Counted from the stretch's first letter, positions 17,289 to 26,510 are shown. The stretch: DNA of 35,685 nucleotides from an uncultured bacterium (GCA_902769585.1 CACXPT010000008.1:1-35685); one strand, 5' to 3'. Notes: generated by a model from the letters alone, not told the origin. A program made the numbers and translations.

Positions 17289-17783
17289 ATGATCGAACTC
17301 TCGATGTTCGCAGATGCGGCTGTCCCCGCAAGTTCCTGCCCACCCCATGCCATAGTCGCTCTTGCGGGCGCATTGGCTGGTGGTTTCATCGCCGGCTTCT
17401 TCGTCGGGCGCCGCGGCAAGGCCGCCTGCGCCTGCAAGAAGGGCGCCGCCAAGAAGCAGTCGGCGCAGCAGCCGCGCCGCGCAATGCGTCCCCCGGAACC
17501 GCGCACCCCGATTCCCGCCGGCAGCGTGGAGATATACGTGGGCAACCTCAGCTACGACATGACAGAAGACGCCCTTCGCAAGACATTCGAGGCCTTCGGC
17601 ACGGTTGATTCCGCGCGCGTGGTCACGAACCGCTTCAACAACAAGTCCAAGGGCTTTGGATTCGTGGTCATGCCGAACCGTCCTGAGGCCGAAAAGGCCA
17701 TCGCCGAGATGAGCGAGAAGGAAGTCATGGGCCGCAAGATGCGCGTCAACGAGGCGCAGAACACGATCAAGGCGGACGCCTGA
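17289..17783 (+). CDS. RRM RNA-binding protein with N-terminal membrane anchor
   Basis: A 164-residue protein. Residues about 83-160 are a complete RNA-recognition motif: RNP2 is IYVGNL and RNP1 is KGFGFVVM, with the usual helix ALRKTFEAFGTV. Bacterial RRM proteins of this type bind single-stranded RNA, often in cold or stress responses. Unlike most, this one starts with a hydrophobic, glycine-rich segment (residues about 21-40) followed by basic and cysteine residues (RRGKAACACKKGAAKK), which predicts a membrane-attached protein with the RRM in the cytosol. GAAGG lies seven bases before the ATG. Its stop overlaps the aroKB start (TGATG). It follows rpoD by 68 bases. Confidence 0.85.
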   Translation: MIELSMFADAAVPASSCPPHAIVALAGALAGGFIAGFFVGRRGKAACACKKGAAKKQSAQQPRRAMRPPEPRTPIPAGSVEIYVGNLSYDMTEDALRKTFEAFGTVDSARVVTNRFNNKSKGFGFVVMPNRPEAEKAIAEMSEKEVMGRKMRVNEAQNTIKADA

Positions 17784-19216
17784 TGCAGACCATATTCATC
17801 TACGGGCCGCCCGGAAGCGGCAAGACGACGCTCGGCAAGCTTCTTGCCGGGCGTTTTTCCGTCCCCTTCGAGGATCTTGACGACTCGATAGTCCTTGCCG
17901 CAGGCGGCAAGTCCATCCCTACCATATTCTCAGAGGAATGCGAGGCCGGTTTCCGCGCACGGGAGCGAGCCGCATTGGAGGCTGCCTGCGCCGCTCCTGG
18001 ACACGTTGTCGCGCTCGGCGGCGGCGCGCTGCTGGATCCTGCTTGCCGCACGCTCGCAGAGTCGCACGGACAGGTAATCTGCCTTGACGTCCCGGCCGAC
18101 GTCCTGAAGGCGCGGATCGCGTCACAGGCCGGAACGCGCCCACTTGCCGACGCCGCCGAAAAGGTGGACCGTCTGCTCGCCACGCGCGGCCCACACTACG
18201 ACTCGTTCCCGGTGCGCCCAGTCGCGCACTTCGCGATCGACTCCGGCGACGAGCCTAGCGACATCTTCGTGGGACGTGGCCTGGTCGACACTGTCGGTGC
18301 CTGGGCGGCTGCGCGCAAGCTAGGCGGACGAGCCGTCGTCGTCGGCGACTCTAACACGTTCCCCCTCTACGGCGAGCGCGTCCTTGCTTCGCTGCGAAAG
18401 GCCGGCTTCTCCGCAACGGCCATGACGATCCCCGCCGGGGAAGAGACGAAGACGATCGACACGGTCATGTCCATATGGCGCGCGTTTCTCGCCGCCGAGC
18501 TAGGACGAAGCGACTTCGCTGTCGCCGTGGGCGGCGGCGTGACGGGCGACATGACGGGTTTCGCCGCCGCCAGCTGGATGCGGGGCATGCGCTGGATCAA
18601 CGTTCCGACCTCGCTGCTCGCGATGGTGGATGCATCGACCGGCGGCAAGACTGGCTGCGACCTGCCCGAGGCCAAGAACATGGTGGGCGCATTCCATTCG
18701 CCAACTTTCGTTCTGGCTGACACGTCGACGCTCGACACCCTGCCGCCTCGCGAGTTAGCCTGCGGCATGGCTGAGACCATCAAGCATGCCTTCATCGCCG
18801 ATCCAGGCCTGCTGGATGATCCGTCAGTCGCGCGCTCCCTGGCCGTGAAGGTAAATATCGTCACCGAGGACGCGAAGGAGAAAGGCGTACGCGCGAAGCT
18901 GAATCTCGGCCACACTGTCGGGCACGCGCTCGAGATCGCCACAAATTTCTCGGTCAAGCATGGAGAGGCCGTTGCGATCGGCACAGTGGAGGAGGCGCGG
19001 CTTGCGGTACGTCTCGGCCTCGCGCCAGCAGACTGGCCAGATACCGTAGCGGCAGCGTTCGCAGCAGCAAAACTACCTACCGCACTGCCTGACGGCATCA
19101 CGTTCGATTCGCTCGCGGAGATCATGCGCCACGACAAGAAGCAGCGTGGCGGCAAGATATCCTTCGCGCTCCCATGCGCTCCGGGCGACGTGCGTCTCGT
19201 GCCGGTGGCCGTTTAG
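17783..19216 (+). CDS. aroKB: Fused shikimate kinase / 3-dehydroquinate synthase (AroK-AroB)
   Basis: A 477-residue bifunctional shikimate-pathway enzyme. Residues 1-150 are shikimate kinase: Walker A GPPGSGKTT (8-16), the substrate loop ALGGGALL, and the lid arginine in AGTRPLAD. Residues about 155-477 are dehydroquinate synthase: NAD-binding GGGVTGDMTGF, the VPTSLLAMVDASTGGKTG loop, and zinc ligands in GMAETIKH, LGHTVGHALE and KHGEAVAIG. AroB acts second and AroK fifth in chorismate synthesis, so the fusion does not channel consecutive steps. AroK-AroB fusions are known in some bacteria. The ATG shares one base with the stop of the RRM gene, indicating coupled translation. Confidence 0.93.
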   Translation: MQTIFIYGPPGSGKTTLGKLLAGRFSVPFEDLDDSIVLAAGGKSIPTIFSEECEAGFRARERAALEAACAAPGHVVALGGGALLDPACRTLAESHGQVICLDVPADVLKARIASQAGTRPLADAAEKVDRLLATRGPHYDSFPVRPVAHFAIDSGDEPSDIFVGRGLVDTVGAWAAARKLGGRAVVVGDSNTFPLYGERVLASLRKAGFSATAMTIPAGEETKTIDTVMSIWRAFLAAELGRSDFAVAVGGGVTGDMTGFAAASWMRGMRWINVPTSLLAMVDASTGGKTGCDLPEAKNMVGAFHSPTFVLADTSTLDTLPPRELACGMAETIKHAFIADPGLLDDPSVARSLAVKVNIVTEDAKEKGVRAKLNLGHTVGHALEIATNFSVKHGEAVAIGTVEEARLAVRLGLAPADWPDTVAAAFAAAKLPTALPDGITFDSLAEIMRHDKKQRGGKISFALPCAPGDVRLVPVAV

Positions 19217-19222
19217 TCGCCG

Positions 19223-22207
19223 TCACAGCAGCTCGCCTAGCGGAAGCCCCTGTCGTCCGGCCTCGAATATCTTTCGCACGTCCTCGTGCGAAAGAGCGCG
19301 GGTCCAGAGCGCGAAATCGTCGACATCGCCAGTTAGCGGACACTGATATGCGCCCGTACCATCCTGCCCGATGCAGAACGGCAGTCCGCTTTTCACGATA
19401 ATGTCGGTGGCGGGGGCGCAGAGCCAGTTGAACCGTCCGTCCGCGCGTCCCTGGTAGACGACGATGACGCCTTCTGAATTGCGCACGACCGCGTAGAACA
19501 CCCACTGGCCGGGCTCGATGTCGAAGGTGCCCAGGTCGATGCGCCCCTTATCAGGACGTCCCGCGTTGAGGCAGACTCCTGGGACCTTCACTCCGTCCGT
19601 CGCCTTTGACGCGACAAGCGCTATGCCCGGATTCGCTCCGCTCCTCCAGTCCTTGTTGGAGAAGATGAGCGGATCGCCTGTCTGTTTGGCCGGCAGACGC
19701 GCCCATAGCGTCACGGCGAAGTCGCCCCCGTTCTCGAATGCGAGCTTGTCGCTGCCTTCTACCTTGCGTATGCCTAGCGGCTTGCCGCCGGCTGCCAGAT
19801 AGGTCGCAAGGCCGTCCTTGAGAGGACGCGGACAGTCTTTCGCTGTTTTCGCGAGAGGACGCCCGTCGAGATCCAGCGCTACGGGATCCAGCCCGAAATG
19901 CGCGAGCGCTGTCGCAGTGAGATCGTAGTGGCGCGGCGCGCCGACGAGGCGTCCGGACGGGATATTGCGCCCTGAGAGTATGACTGGGATCGTGCTTGCC
20001 TGACCTCCCCACATACCGTGGGAGCGCGCATAGCCGCCGTGGTCGGCCGTAACCATCACAAGCCAATCTTCGTCCTTGAACGTGGGGCGGCTCCTGATTG
20101 CCGCGAGCGCGCTGACGATGTACTTGTCGCTAGTGTACAGCGAATGCAGATAGTCCATGGCGAACGGATAGAAACCCGCAGAATGGCCGCCATGGTCAGG
20201 CAGATCGATGAAGTACTGGATCGCGTCCGGCGCATCAGGAGAGGCAAGTATCTTGGCGATGTTCTTTCCGTTGTTCGCATCCTTGTCATGGATGAACTGG
20301 ACGTTCTGCGCGCGGGGATATTGGTTGCCTTCGCCCCATGAGAAGATGAAGAGACCCTTCGTGCCCGGCACATTCTCGGTCACGCGCATGAGCCACGTTG
20401 GCCAATGGGCGTAGTCGCCGTCCTTTGTCTGGCCGTTGTTGAAGACACGCGACTTGGCTGCATTGACGCCGGTGGATATGGCCGTGTGGTTCGCGGCGCT
20501 GGACGGGCGCGCGTCTGGCACGTTCTGGCCGAAGCGCGACCATGCGCCTGCATATCCTGGTGCCCATGTGCCGTCACGCACGCTTTGCACTGCAGGCATG
20601 CGCGCCATGTCTATGGCGTCGGCACGTGCGCCGTCCAGCATCACAAGCAAGGCCATTGGCCTTCGCACGGTCGCTCCAGAAACAGACTCGCGCAATGCGG
20701 CCGTGGCTACAAACACTGTCGTGTCCGAACGCGTACCGCTGTAATACGCGAGATAGTGCCGACCGCCAAAGGCGACCGCGTTCACGTTTCCAGCGTCGTG
20801 CGGACGCTCCTCGTTGCCGATGGCTACGCATTCGCCATCCGGCCAAGAGAGAGGATCGTTCCATATGTCGTCCACCCGCGCGACGCGACGCTTGATTACT
20901 CCACGCCCACGCTCGTAGTAGTAGTTGTAGACAAGCCCCCTCCCGGCGTCGAGGATTAAGCTCGGCGTCGAGGCCTGCACGTCGCGGATGTTCGTGCGCA
21001 CGCGCGTCCAGGTGGCACCGTCGTCAGTGGACATCAGCTGGAACTGCGATGCAGTTGAAGCGCCACCGTTTTCTGTGCGAGCAATCGCCAGTATGCGTCC
21101 GCCACCAAGGTACACAGCCGACTGTTCCGTGGGCAACTCGCCCTTCTCAAGTCCAGCCTCCACGGTTTTCTGCGTCCAAGTGCGGCCGTTGTCCACGCTT
21201 GTGAGCGTGCCCCACGAGCTAGACTTCTCCCCCTGGCGATAGTTCGTGGCAAACCAGAGCGACATCAGCTTTCCGCCCGGCAACTTGAAAACGTCGGTTA
21301 TCTGCATCGGGAACGGATCGAGCGAAGGCTCCGCAATCTTCTCGAACTTGACACCATCCATCGTGCGGTAGAGGTCGTGGTGCGAACGTGGCCGCCCCAT
21401 GCACCGTACCCAAAACAGCGCAGCACCGTCAAGATCGGCCCCCTTCCCGATCATCACCTCGCCAACATTGGGATCGGCGGCAAAGCAGACCTCTGGCGAC
21501 CAAGTACGACCACCATCTGTCGAAACGCGCGCGTACGCGTCGCGCGAACCCTCGCCGATCGTGTGCCCGCTTCCGCGGCTGTACGTGCAGACGAGACGGT
21601 TGCTGACAGTCTGGATCATCGGCCACGAGTTGTATCCCTTCACGTCCTGGACGACTAACGCAGGCGCCGGCGCATCCAGCGGCGTTACGGTTACGGAAAT
21701 GAGTCCAGCAGGCCTTGTGAACGTATCGCCCGGATCATCGGGTTCGCGCTGGATGCGCAAGGAAAGAGGCAGGCCCGGCGTCACCTTGCGATACGACTCC
21801 AGGACGACAGTGCGCACCTTCCACGGAGCGGAGAGGCGCGCAAGTACAGGCTTGCCTACAGTCGCGCCCATGTCGAGGGGTTGTCCATCCTTCACCTGAG
21901 CGATGTGCGCGCGATAGACGTCCGTGAACGTGTTCGTGGCGCTAGCATCCTCGTTCACCACCTGCATCTCCACCCGCACCGCCGTGCAATCGCCCGGAAG
22001 CGGCGGTGTGAGCGCTGCGATCGACTGACCCACTTGTCCGCCAGACAGCGACCACACAGGCACGTGCGCAGATCCCTTCGCCCAGGTCACGAGCGACGGG
22101 GTCCCGGTGGCGCGCACGAAATTCGTCGCGACAAGGCGAATCGGTGTACCACCGCAAGCCGCCGCGGTACAAGCAACGGCAAAAATCCAAGCAGTTGATT
22201 TCTTCAT
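19223..22207 (-). CDS. Exported sialidase-like propeller fused to a type I phosphodiesterase/alkaline phosphatase-fold domain and a LamG-like domain
   Basis: A 994-residue protein with a signal peptide (about residues 1-20). Residues about 190-520 are a BNR/sialidase-type propeller with Asp boxes STDGGRTWS, SVDNGRTWT and STDDGATWT. Residues about 535-790 are an alkaline-phosphatase-superfamily domain of the nucleotide pyrophosphatase type: first metal Asp in LVMLDGARAD, RPSSAANHTAISTG with Ser where NPP enzymes usually have the nucleophile Thr, DLPDHGGHSAG, and VTADHGG. Residues about 810-994 look like a concanavalin/LamG domain. The pairing suggests removal of both a terminal sugar and a phosphate, phosphodiester or related ester from one glycan; substrates are not known. 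AAAGAGG precedes the ATG. Confidence 0.8.
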   Translation of the reverse strand: MKKSTAWIFAVACTAAACGGTPIRLVATNFVRATGTPSLVTWAKGSAHVPVWSLSGGQVGQSIAALTPPLPGDCTAVRVEMQVVNEDASATNTFTDVYRAHIAQVKDGQPLDMGATVGKPVLARLSAPWKVRTVVLESYRKVTPGLPLSLRIQREPDDPGDTFTRPAGLISVTVTPLDAPAPALVVQDVKGYNSWPMIQTVSNRLVCTYSRGSGHTIGEGSRDAYARVSTDGGRTWSPEVCFAADPNVGEVMIGKGADLDGAALFWVRCMGRPRSHHDLYRTMDGVKFEKIAEPSLDPFPMQITDVFKLPGGKLMSLWFATNYRQGEKSSSWGTLTSVDNGRTWTQKTVEAGLEKGELPTEQSAVYLGGGRILAIARTENGGASTASQFQLMSTDDGATWTRVRTNIRDVQASTPSLILDAGRGLVYNYYYERGRGVIKRRVARVDDIWNDPLSWPDGECVAIGNEERPHDAGNVNAVAFGGRHYLAYYSGTRSDTTVFVATAALRESVSGATVRRPMALLVMLDGARADAIDMARMPAVQSVRDGTWAPGYAGAWSRFGQNVPDARPSSAANHTAISTGVNAAKSRVFNNGQTKDGDYAHWPTWLMRVTENVPGTKGLFIFSWGEGNQYPRAQNVQFIHDKDANNGKNIAKILASPDAPDAIQYFIDLPDHGGHSAGFYPFAMDYLHSLYTSDKYIVSALAAIRSRPTFKDEDWLVMVTADHGGYARSHGMWGGQASTIPVILSGRNIPSGRLVGAPRHYDLTATALAHFGLDPVALDLDGRPLAKTAKDCPRPLKDGLATYLAAGGKPLGIRKVEGSDKLAFENGGDFAVTLWARLPAKQTGDPLIFSNKDWRSGANPGIALVASKATDGVKVPGVCLNAGRPDKGRIDLGTFDIEPGQWVFYAVVRNSEGVIVVYQGRADGRFNWLCAPATDIIVKSGLPFCIGQDGTGAYQCPLTGDVDDFALWTRALSHEDVRKIFEAGRQGLPLGELL

Positions 22208-22256
22208 GCTAAACCTCTTTCATCTTCTATGAGAAACATGCCAAAACACCCTACCG

Positions 22257-22748
22257 TCAGTGCGTCTTTATGCGCTTTACGGCCAATTCGCGGCGACCCC
22301 ATAGCTTCGCCTCCTCGTGAGTAGGAAACCACACGTCTATGTGCCGCCCCCTGATTGCGCCACCCACATCCTCCACGACGCCAGTGCCGTAGCCTGGAAT
22401 GTCCAGCCGCGTGCCGAACGGGAACAACTTCGGATCTGCAGCCACGGTTCCCCTCTTCGCCACAGTGCCGCGTGCAGTCCATCCAACCTTCTTGGGCTTT
22501 CCCTTCATCTGGCCGTACGTGTAGACAGGACGCCCGAACCCGAACCAGCTTCTCTCCCAGCCGCAGCACTGCTGGCAGTTGCAGTAGCCGGTCACCAGAA
22601 CGAGATTCTTGTCTTTAGGGCCATCTGGCTTTGCCGGTTTCTTTGACGACGAGATGATGCTCCAAAGGCAATATATCATAAGCACCACAAAGGTGAGGAA
22701 CGCCCACCGCCACAATTGCCTAATGCGAAGTTTCCAGCTCTTCCCCAC
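22257..22748 (-). CDS. Membrane-anchored 3D-domain protein (MltA-like cell-wall active)
   Basis: A 163-residue protein with one N-terminal membrane span (residues about 13-33) and a C-terminal 3D domain named for three conserved aspartates: VAADPKLFPFGTRLDIPGYG, VEDVGGAIRG and HIDVWF. Such domains are related to the double-psi barrel of lytic transglycosylase MltA and act on peptidoglycan. The cysteine-rich lead-in TGYCNCQQCCG is common in 3D proteins. Translation begins at GTG, eleven bases after the stop of the double-SIS/sialidase gene, and the sialidase-phosphodiesterase gene follows after 49 bases, so the three are probably one operon. Confidence 0.85.
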   Translation of the reverse strand: MGKSWKLRIRQLWRWAFLTFVVLMIYCLWSIISSSKKPAKPDGPKDKNLVLVTGYCNCQQCCGWERSWFGFGRPVYTYGQMKGKPKKVGWTARGTVAKRGTVAADPKLFPFGTRLDIPGYGTGVVEDVGGAIRGRHIDVWFPTHEEAKLWGRRELAVKRIKTH

Positions 22749-22759
22749 AGCCTGTGCGC

Positions 22760-25700
22760 CTATTTCGCGGTCTTGCTGAAGGAGCGGAAGTACGCGCCTT
22801 TCGGGTCGTGTCCCTCCGCAAGCGTCTGCAGGTGCATGTACGACGGGCCGAACGGCGACTTGCCGTCAGTCTTGAGCTGGAACGTCTGCGTGCGTTCGCC
22901 ACACGTGAGGGTCGCAGTTTTCGCCGCCCAGTCCCACGCAAGCGACAGCTTCACCCACGTTCCCTTCCCGCCAAGCGTATCTGCCGTCACGGGCACGGCC
23001 AAGGCCGACTCCTCTCCTACGAACTCGTCGCACGGATTGAACCAGTGGTCGCAGAGCGCCAGCTGGAAACCTTCGCCGTCGATGCGGCACTCGAGCTCGA
23101 GACGTCCCGTCAGTCCTGCCGGGAAGTTCCACACCACGCCCTGACGGTCGGAGACGAGCCGCTCGTCGCGGATGCGGCAGAGCTGCAGCACCTCGCGCCT
23201 AGTCGCCGGACCAGTATCCGGCTCGCGAACGAGCAATGCGCCAGGCACGCGGTTGAACGCGCAGTGCCCGCTCCATCCGCGGAAGTTGCCTGCAAGAGAC
23301 TTCACGAACAGGTGGTTGGAGATGCCGTCGAGACCGCCCTTGAAGTCCTCGAAGCGGTCCGTCTCGTAGAGCCAGGAGACGTCGAAGAGGCAGATGCGGC
23401 AAGACGAACCTTGACCGTAGGGCAGGATGATCTTGCCGTCCGGCATCTCCATCGGCTGCGTCTGGTGGACGCTCTTGTCGATCTCGCGCCACTTCCTGTT
23501 GCCGTACTCGCGGAAGTCGGGACGATTGCGTATTGCGTTGCGCGCCACCTCGCGGAACCCGATCCACGTGCGGCCATCGTCCTCGGAGATCGCGGCGTGC
23601 AGCGCGTCGCGGTTGGTGAACACCGTCTCAGACCGGCCCGAAAGCTCGCTCTTGTTCAGCTCCGGATACTCGGAGGGATCGCGCTTCGGCAGCGGCTCGG
23701 TGTTGTTCCAGAAGAAGAGGATTCGCCCGTCCTTCAGCTTGAGGAACGTCGGCATCGTGTTAGAGGCGCAGAACATCGGTGCGGGCTTCGGGCCGTCCCA
23801 CGTCTCGCCGCCGTCCTTCGACGTGTAGAGGTAGTGGTGGCGGAACGTGGCACGCACGGCCATCAGCAGGTCGCCGTTCGAGAGCTCCACTATTGTCGGC
23901 TCGCAGCAGCCGTTGTTCCAGCGAAGCGACTTGTCGTGGAACACCAGATGGTCTGCGGATACGGCGTTCGTGACGACTACGTCGCGCCACGTCTGCCCGT
24001 CATCCGACGAGATCGCGAGCGCGATGCGAGAGACGCCGTCTATCGTCCGCGCGCCCGCCATGATCCAGCGCCGCGACTTCTCCAGCGGCTGCATCGGACG
24101 GAAGAAGGCAAGGCTGCGCGAGGTGGTGTCGGTCCACTTCACGTCCACCTTGCCGGTTGGACCGTCCTTGGAGCGCACGCACCTGAGGAAGCCGCCCTTC
24201 TTCGCCGGCGGCACAACGGAGAGGTAGTAGTCAGCCCACGGGCACTTCACCATAGGTCCCAGGTCGCCCTCGGGACGAAGAACGGTCTTCCAAGAGAGGC
24301 CGCGGTCGCGCGACGAAAGATACACGTTGCGCACTTCGCCGTCCACGAAGTCCCGGCCATAGTAGCGGATCTCTCCGTCCGGCATCACCACCATCTCCTT
24401 GTGGGTATGCGCGGGCTGTTCGGCCACGACGCGCGGCGCATGGATGGACTTGTAGAGGAGCTGGTCAGACGCGTCGAGAGCAGGCCAGACGTCCAGCCCC
24501 TTAAGACGTGCATCGTCGATCTTCGCCCCGGAAGCGCGAAGCTCCGCCAGCGCCACCTGCACGGCGCATGGCGTCTCCTTGCCGGTCCAGTCCTGCGACT
24601 GCACCCATTCCTCGGCGGCGAACAGGCGCTGCGCGGCCTCCTCGTAGGAAACGCCGCCGAGCTCCACCAGGAGGCGGATGCCCCGGTCGATGAGTTTCTT
24701 GTTGGAGATGGACACCCAGCTCATCCAGTTGCCCGCCACGCGTCCCATTGCCGCCATCGTGCCCGTGGAAAGGCAGTTGAACGCAAGCTTCACGGCCAGG
24801 TGTTTCCATATTTCCAGCGGCGAGTCAGCGATCGGCATGTCGACGTGGATGGCGAGGGGAGGGACGCGCTCCTGCGCGTCCGTACATGCCACGGTCGCGC
24901 AGGAGCGCGACCCTCCCCCGATGTGGAAATCGATCCGCTCCGGCCACGCCGCCGCGAGGCGGCCCGCCGCCTCGACAAAGTCCTTCGGCCTGTCGCCGAC
25001 CGTCAGGGTGACGGCGGCGGCGCGCTTGTATCCCCTGATGCGCTCAGGCGCGGGCTCGTTGCCGATCATGTACGTTATGAGGTCGGAGTACTTGATGAGC
25101 GGCGGCGAGTCGATGAACCGCTGCGGCATCTTGAGCGAGCGAGCGTCCTCGGACGTGAACTCCAGGCAGCGCGGATGGCGGCGCATCATCTCGTTCCAGC
25201 ACGCTACGGTAGGGTGGAGCGGGTTCTTCACGAACGCCCAGCTCTGCGCGAGGTTGCTCTCGCGAGACGAGCGGAGCGGCGGCAGCATGAACGTGGGCGA
25301 GCGCTCGGTGTTGTCTGTGAAGAGGTCGAGCATGCACTTGTCCGCGATGTAGGTGATGCGCCCGCCCTTCTCGTATACGCCCTTCTCGAAGTCGATCGCC
25401 TTGACGAGGCCGGCGCGGCCGCCGGGCGATTCCAGCCCTGCCAGCAGCTCCTCGAACGCGACCGTGTAGTCCTTAGCAGTCTCCTTCGCGAAGCGAGGCA
25501 TCACGCGCACTAGCGCGGCCTCGAGCGCGCAGGAGCCGAGCAGCTGCTCGGAGCTTGTGGCCTGCATGCGCGTGGAACCGGCCACGGACATCGATCCGCA
25601 GTAGATGTCGAGCACCGTCACCTTCGGGTTGTCGATCGCCTCGCGGCAGCGGTCGAGCCGCGCGCGGAGAAGATCGGCAGGGTTGTTGAACACAAGGAAG

Positions 25701-26359
25701 CACTTCGCGCCGTGCTCGGCGGCGTACTGGAGCGTGCCCAGCACGGACGACGTCTCGCCGCCCTCCGTGATCGCCACGAAGGTGTCGCCATCGCCGACAT
25801 TGAGCGCGGCGGCCTGGCGTCGCCCGCCCTCGGCGAAGTCCTCGAAGAACTCCACCGAGCGAATGAGCGCGAAGTCGCCGCCCGTCATGATCGAGGCCGA
25901 CCGGTCCGCGAGCGTGCGCTCCGCCTCGGTCAGCTCCGCCGCCCTGCGGTGGAAGAAGTCGCGCCACATGGACTCCAATAGGATGGAGAGGCGCCCCGTC
26001 GCTCCGCATCCGGAGAAGATGATACGGCCCTTCGGAGCCCTCAGCGTCTCGACCATCGACGCCACGAGCTTCTCGAACTTCTCTCCCGCGAAGACGTGGC
26101 GCATCGTTATCGGAATCTGCCTGTCGCCGCGCTGCAGGCACTGCACGCCCGCAAGCGTCGAGCGCTTGAAGTCGTCCTCAAGCGTCGCCGTGATCGGGTT
26201 CGACTGCTCGGTGGGGATGAAGCCGAGGTGGAACTGCTTCTCGTTGTCGATGAAGTCGCGCGCCTTGGCCTTGACGGCCTCCGAGCAGGTGAAGGCGGAA
26301 ACCGCCAGCGCCGACAATCCGATGACTCCCATCGCCGCTACTCGCATTGTGTCTTTCAT
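22760..26359 (-). CDS. Exported fusion of a MurQ/GKRP-like double SIS region and a sialidase
   Basis: A 1199-residue protein with a predicted signal peptide (MKDTMRVAAMGVIGLSALAV, about residues 1-28). Residues about 40-640 resemble MurNAc-6-phosphate etherase and glucokinase regulatory protein: TEQSNPIT, GCGATGRLSIL, glutamates in LLESMW and SVEFFEDF matching the two catalytic Glu of MurQ, GSTRM, and far downstream NCLSTGTMAAMGRVAGNWM. The 250 residues between the last two hold a second SIS-like unit. Residues about 650-1199 are a sialidase-type propeller (SSRDRGLSW, SSDDGQTWR, SKDGGETWD, SEDDGRTWI) with a C-terminal beta domain. Phosphorylated MurNAc is normally cytosolic, so the export signal is puzzling. 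The ATG at 26359 has AAGGGA upstream and is favoured over the more upstream frame. Confidence 0.78.
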   Translation of the reverse strand: MKDTMRVAAMGVIGLSALAVSAFTCSEAVKAKARDFIDNEKQFHLGFIPTEQSNPITATLEDDFKRSTLAGVQCLQRGDRQIPITMRHVFAGEKFEKLVASMVETLRAPKGRIIFSGCGATGRLSILLESMWRDFFHRRAAELTEAERTLADRSASIMTGGDFALIRSVEFFEDFAEGGRRQAAALNVGDGDTFVAITEGGETSSVLGTLQYAAEHGAKCFLVFNNPADLLRARLDRCREAIDNPKVTVLDIYCGSMSVAGSTRMQATSSEQLLGSCALEAALVRVMPRFAKETAKDYTVAFEELLAGLESPGGRAGLVKAIDFEKGVYEKGGRITYIADKCMLDLFTDNTERSPTFMLPPLRSSRESNLAQSWAFVKNPLHPTVACWNEMMRRHPRCLEFTSEDARSLKMPQRFIDSPPLIKYSDLITYMIGNEPAPERIRGYKRAAAVTLTVGDRPKDFVEAAGRLAAAWPERIDFHIGGGSRSCATVACTDAQERVPPLAIHVDMPIADSPLEIWKHLAVKLAFNCLSTGTMAAMGRVAGNWMSWVSISNKKLIDRGIRLLVELGGVSYEEAAQRLFAAEEWVQSQDWTGKETPCAVQVALAELRASGAKIDDARLKGLDVWPALDASDQLLYKSIHAPRVVAEQPAHTHKEMVVMPDGEIRYYGRDFVDGEVRNVYLSSRDRGLSWKTVLRPEGDLGPMVKCPWADYYLSVVPPAKKGGFLRCVRSKDGPTGKVDVKWTDTTSRSLAFFRPMQPLEKSRRWIMAGARTIDGVSRIALAISSDDGQTWRDVVVTNAVSADHLVFHDKSLRWNNGCCEPTIVELSNGDLLMAVRATFRHHYLYTSKDGGETWDGPKPAPMFCASNTMPTFLKLKDGRILFFWNNTEPLPKRDPSEYPELNKSELSGRSETVFTNRDALHAAISEDDGRTWIGFREVARNAIRNRPDFREYGNRKWREIDKSVHQTQPMEMPDGKIILPYGQGSSCRICLFDVSWLYETDRFEDFKGGLDGISNHLFVKSLAGNFRGWSGHCAFNRVPGALLVREPDTGPATRREVLQLCRIRDERLVSDRQGVVWNFPAGLTGRLELECRIDGEGFQLALCDHWFNPCDEFVGEESALAVPVTADTLGGKGTWVKLSLAWDWAAKTATLTCGERTQTFQLKTDGKSPFGPSYMHLQTLAEGHDPKGAYFRSFSKTAK
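24856..24918. repeat. REP-like inverted pair of hairpins inside the MurQ/sialidase gene
   Basis: Two 26-base arms (24856-24881 and 24893-24918) are inverted repeats with two mismatches, separated by 11 bases. Each arm is itself a perfect eight-base-stem hairpin (GGACGCGC or GGTCGCGC, loop AGGA or TCCT) plus a GGGAG/CTCCC tail. The two mismatches between arms are compensated within each hairpin. The frame stays open through it, adding a peptide that contains GGGSRSCATV. Confidence 0.75.
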
Positions 26360-26372
26360 TTTAATGGTCCCT

Positions 26373-26483
26373 TCAATTGCATAGAAAACCGTGGCCGATT
26401 TCGCTTTGCGCATCGACAAACAAAACCTCACTCCGCATCTTCGCTGCGGAGTGGAGTTCAAACCTGGCAGATGTCTTTCTCAT
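26373..26483 (-). CDS. Possible 36-residue leader peptide upstream of the MurQ/sialidase gene
   Basis: After the candidate promoter an ATG at 26483, preceded by AAAGGAAG, opens a 36-codon frame. Its TGA (26375-26373) overlaps the ribosome-binding region of the large gene at 26359. A hairpin (stem ACTCCGCA/TGCGGAGT, 26430-26452) lies within it. The arrangement resembles translational coupling or an attenuating leader. The peptide has no recognised family, and the frame could be chance. Confidence 0.3.
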   Translation of the reverse strand: MRKTSARFELHSAAKMRSEVLFVDAQSEIGHGFLCN

Positions 26484-26510
26484 GCCTCGTTTCTTCCTTT
26501 GCGCGGGCAC

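Noticed and set aside
22754..25513. Open frame of 919 codons on the plus strand
   Set aside because: It is antisense to the double-SIS/sialidase gene, has no recognisable motif, is very rich in Arg/Val/His as GC-rich shadow frames are, and the minus-strand frame has clear domains.
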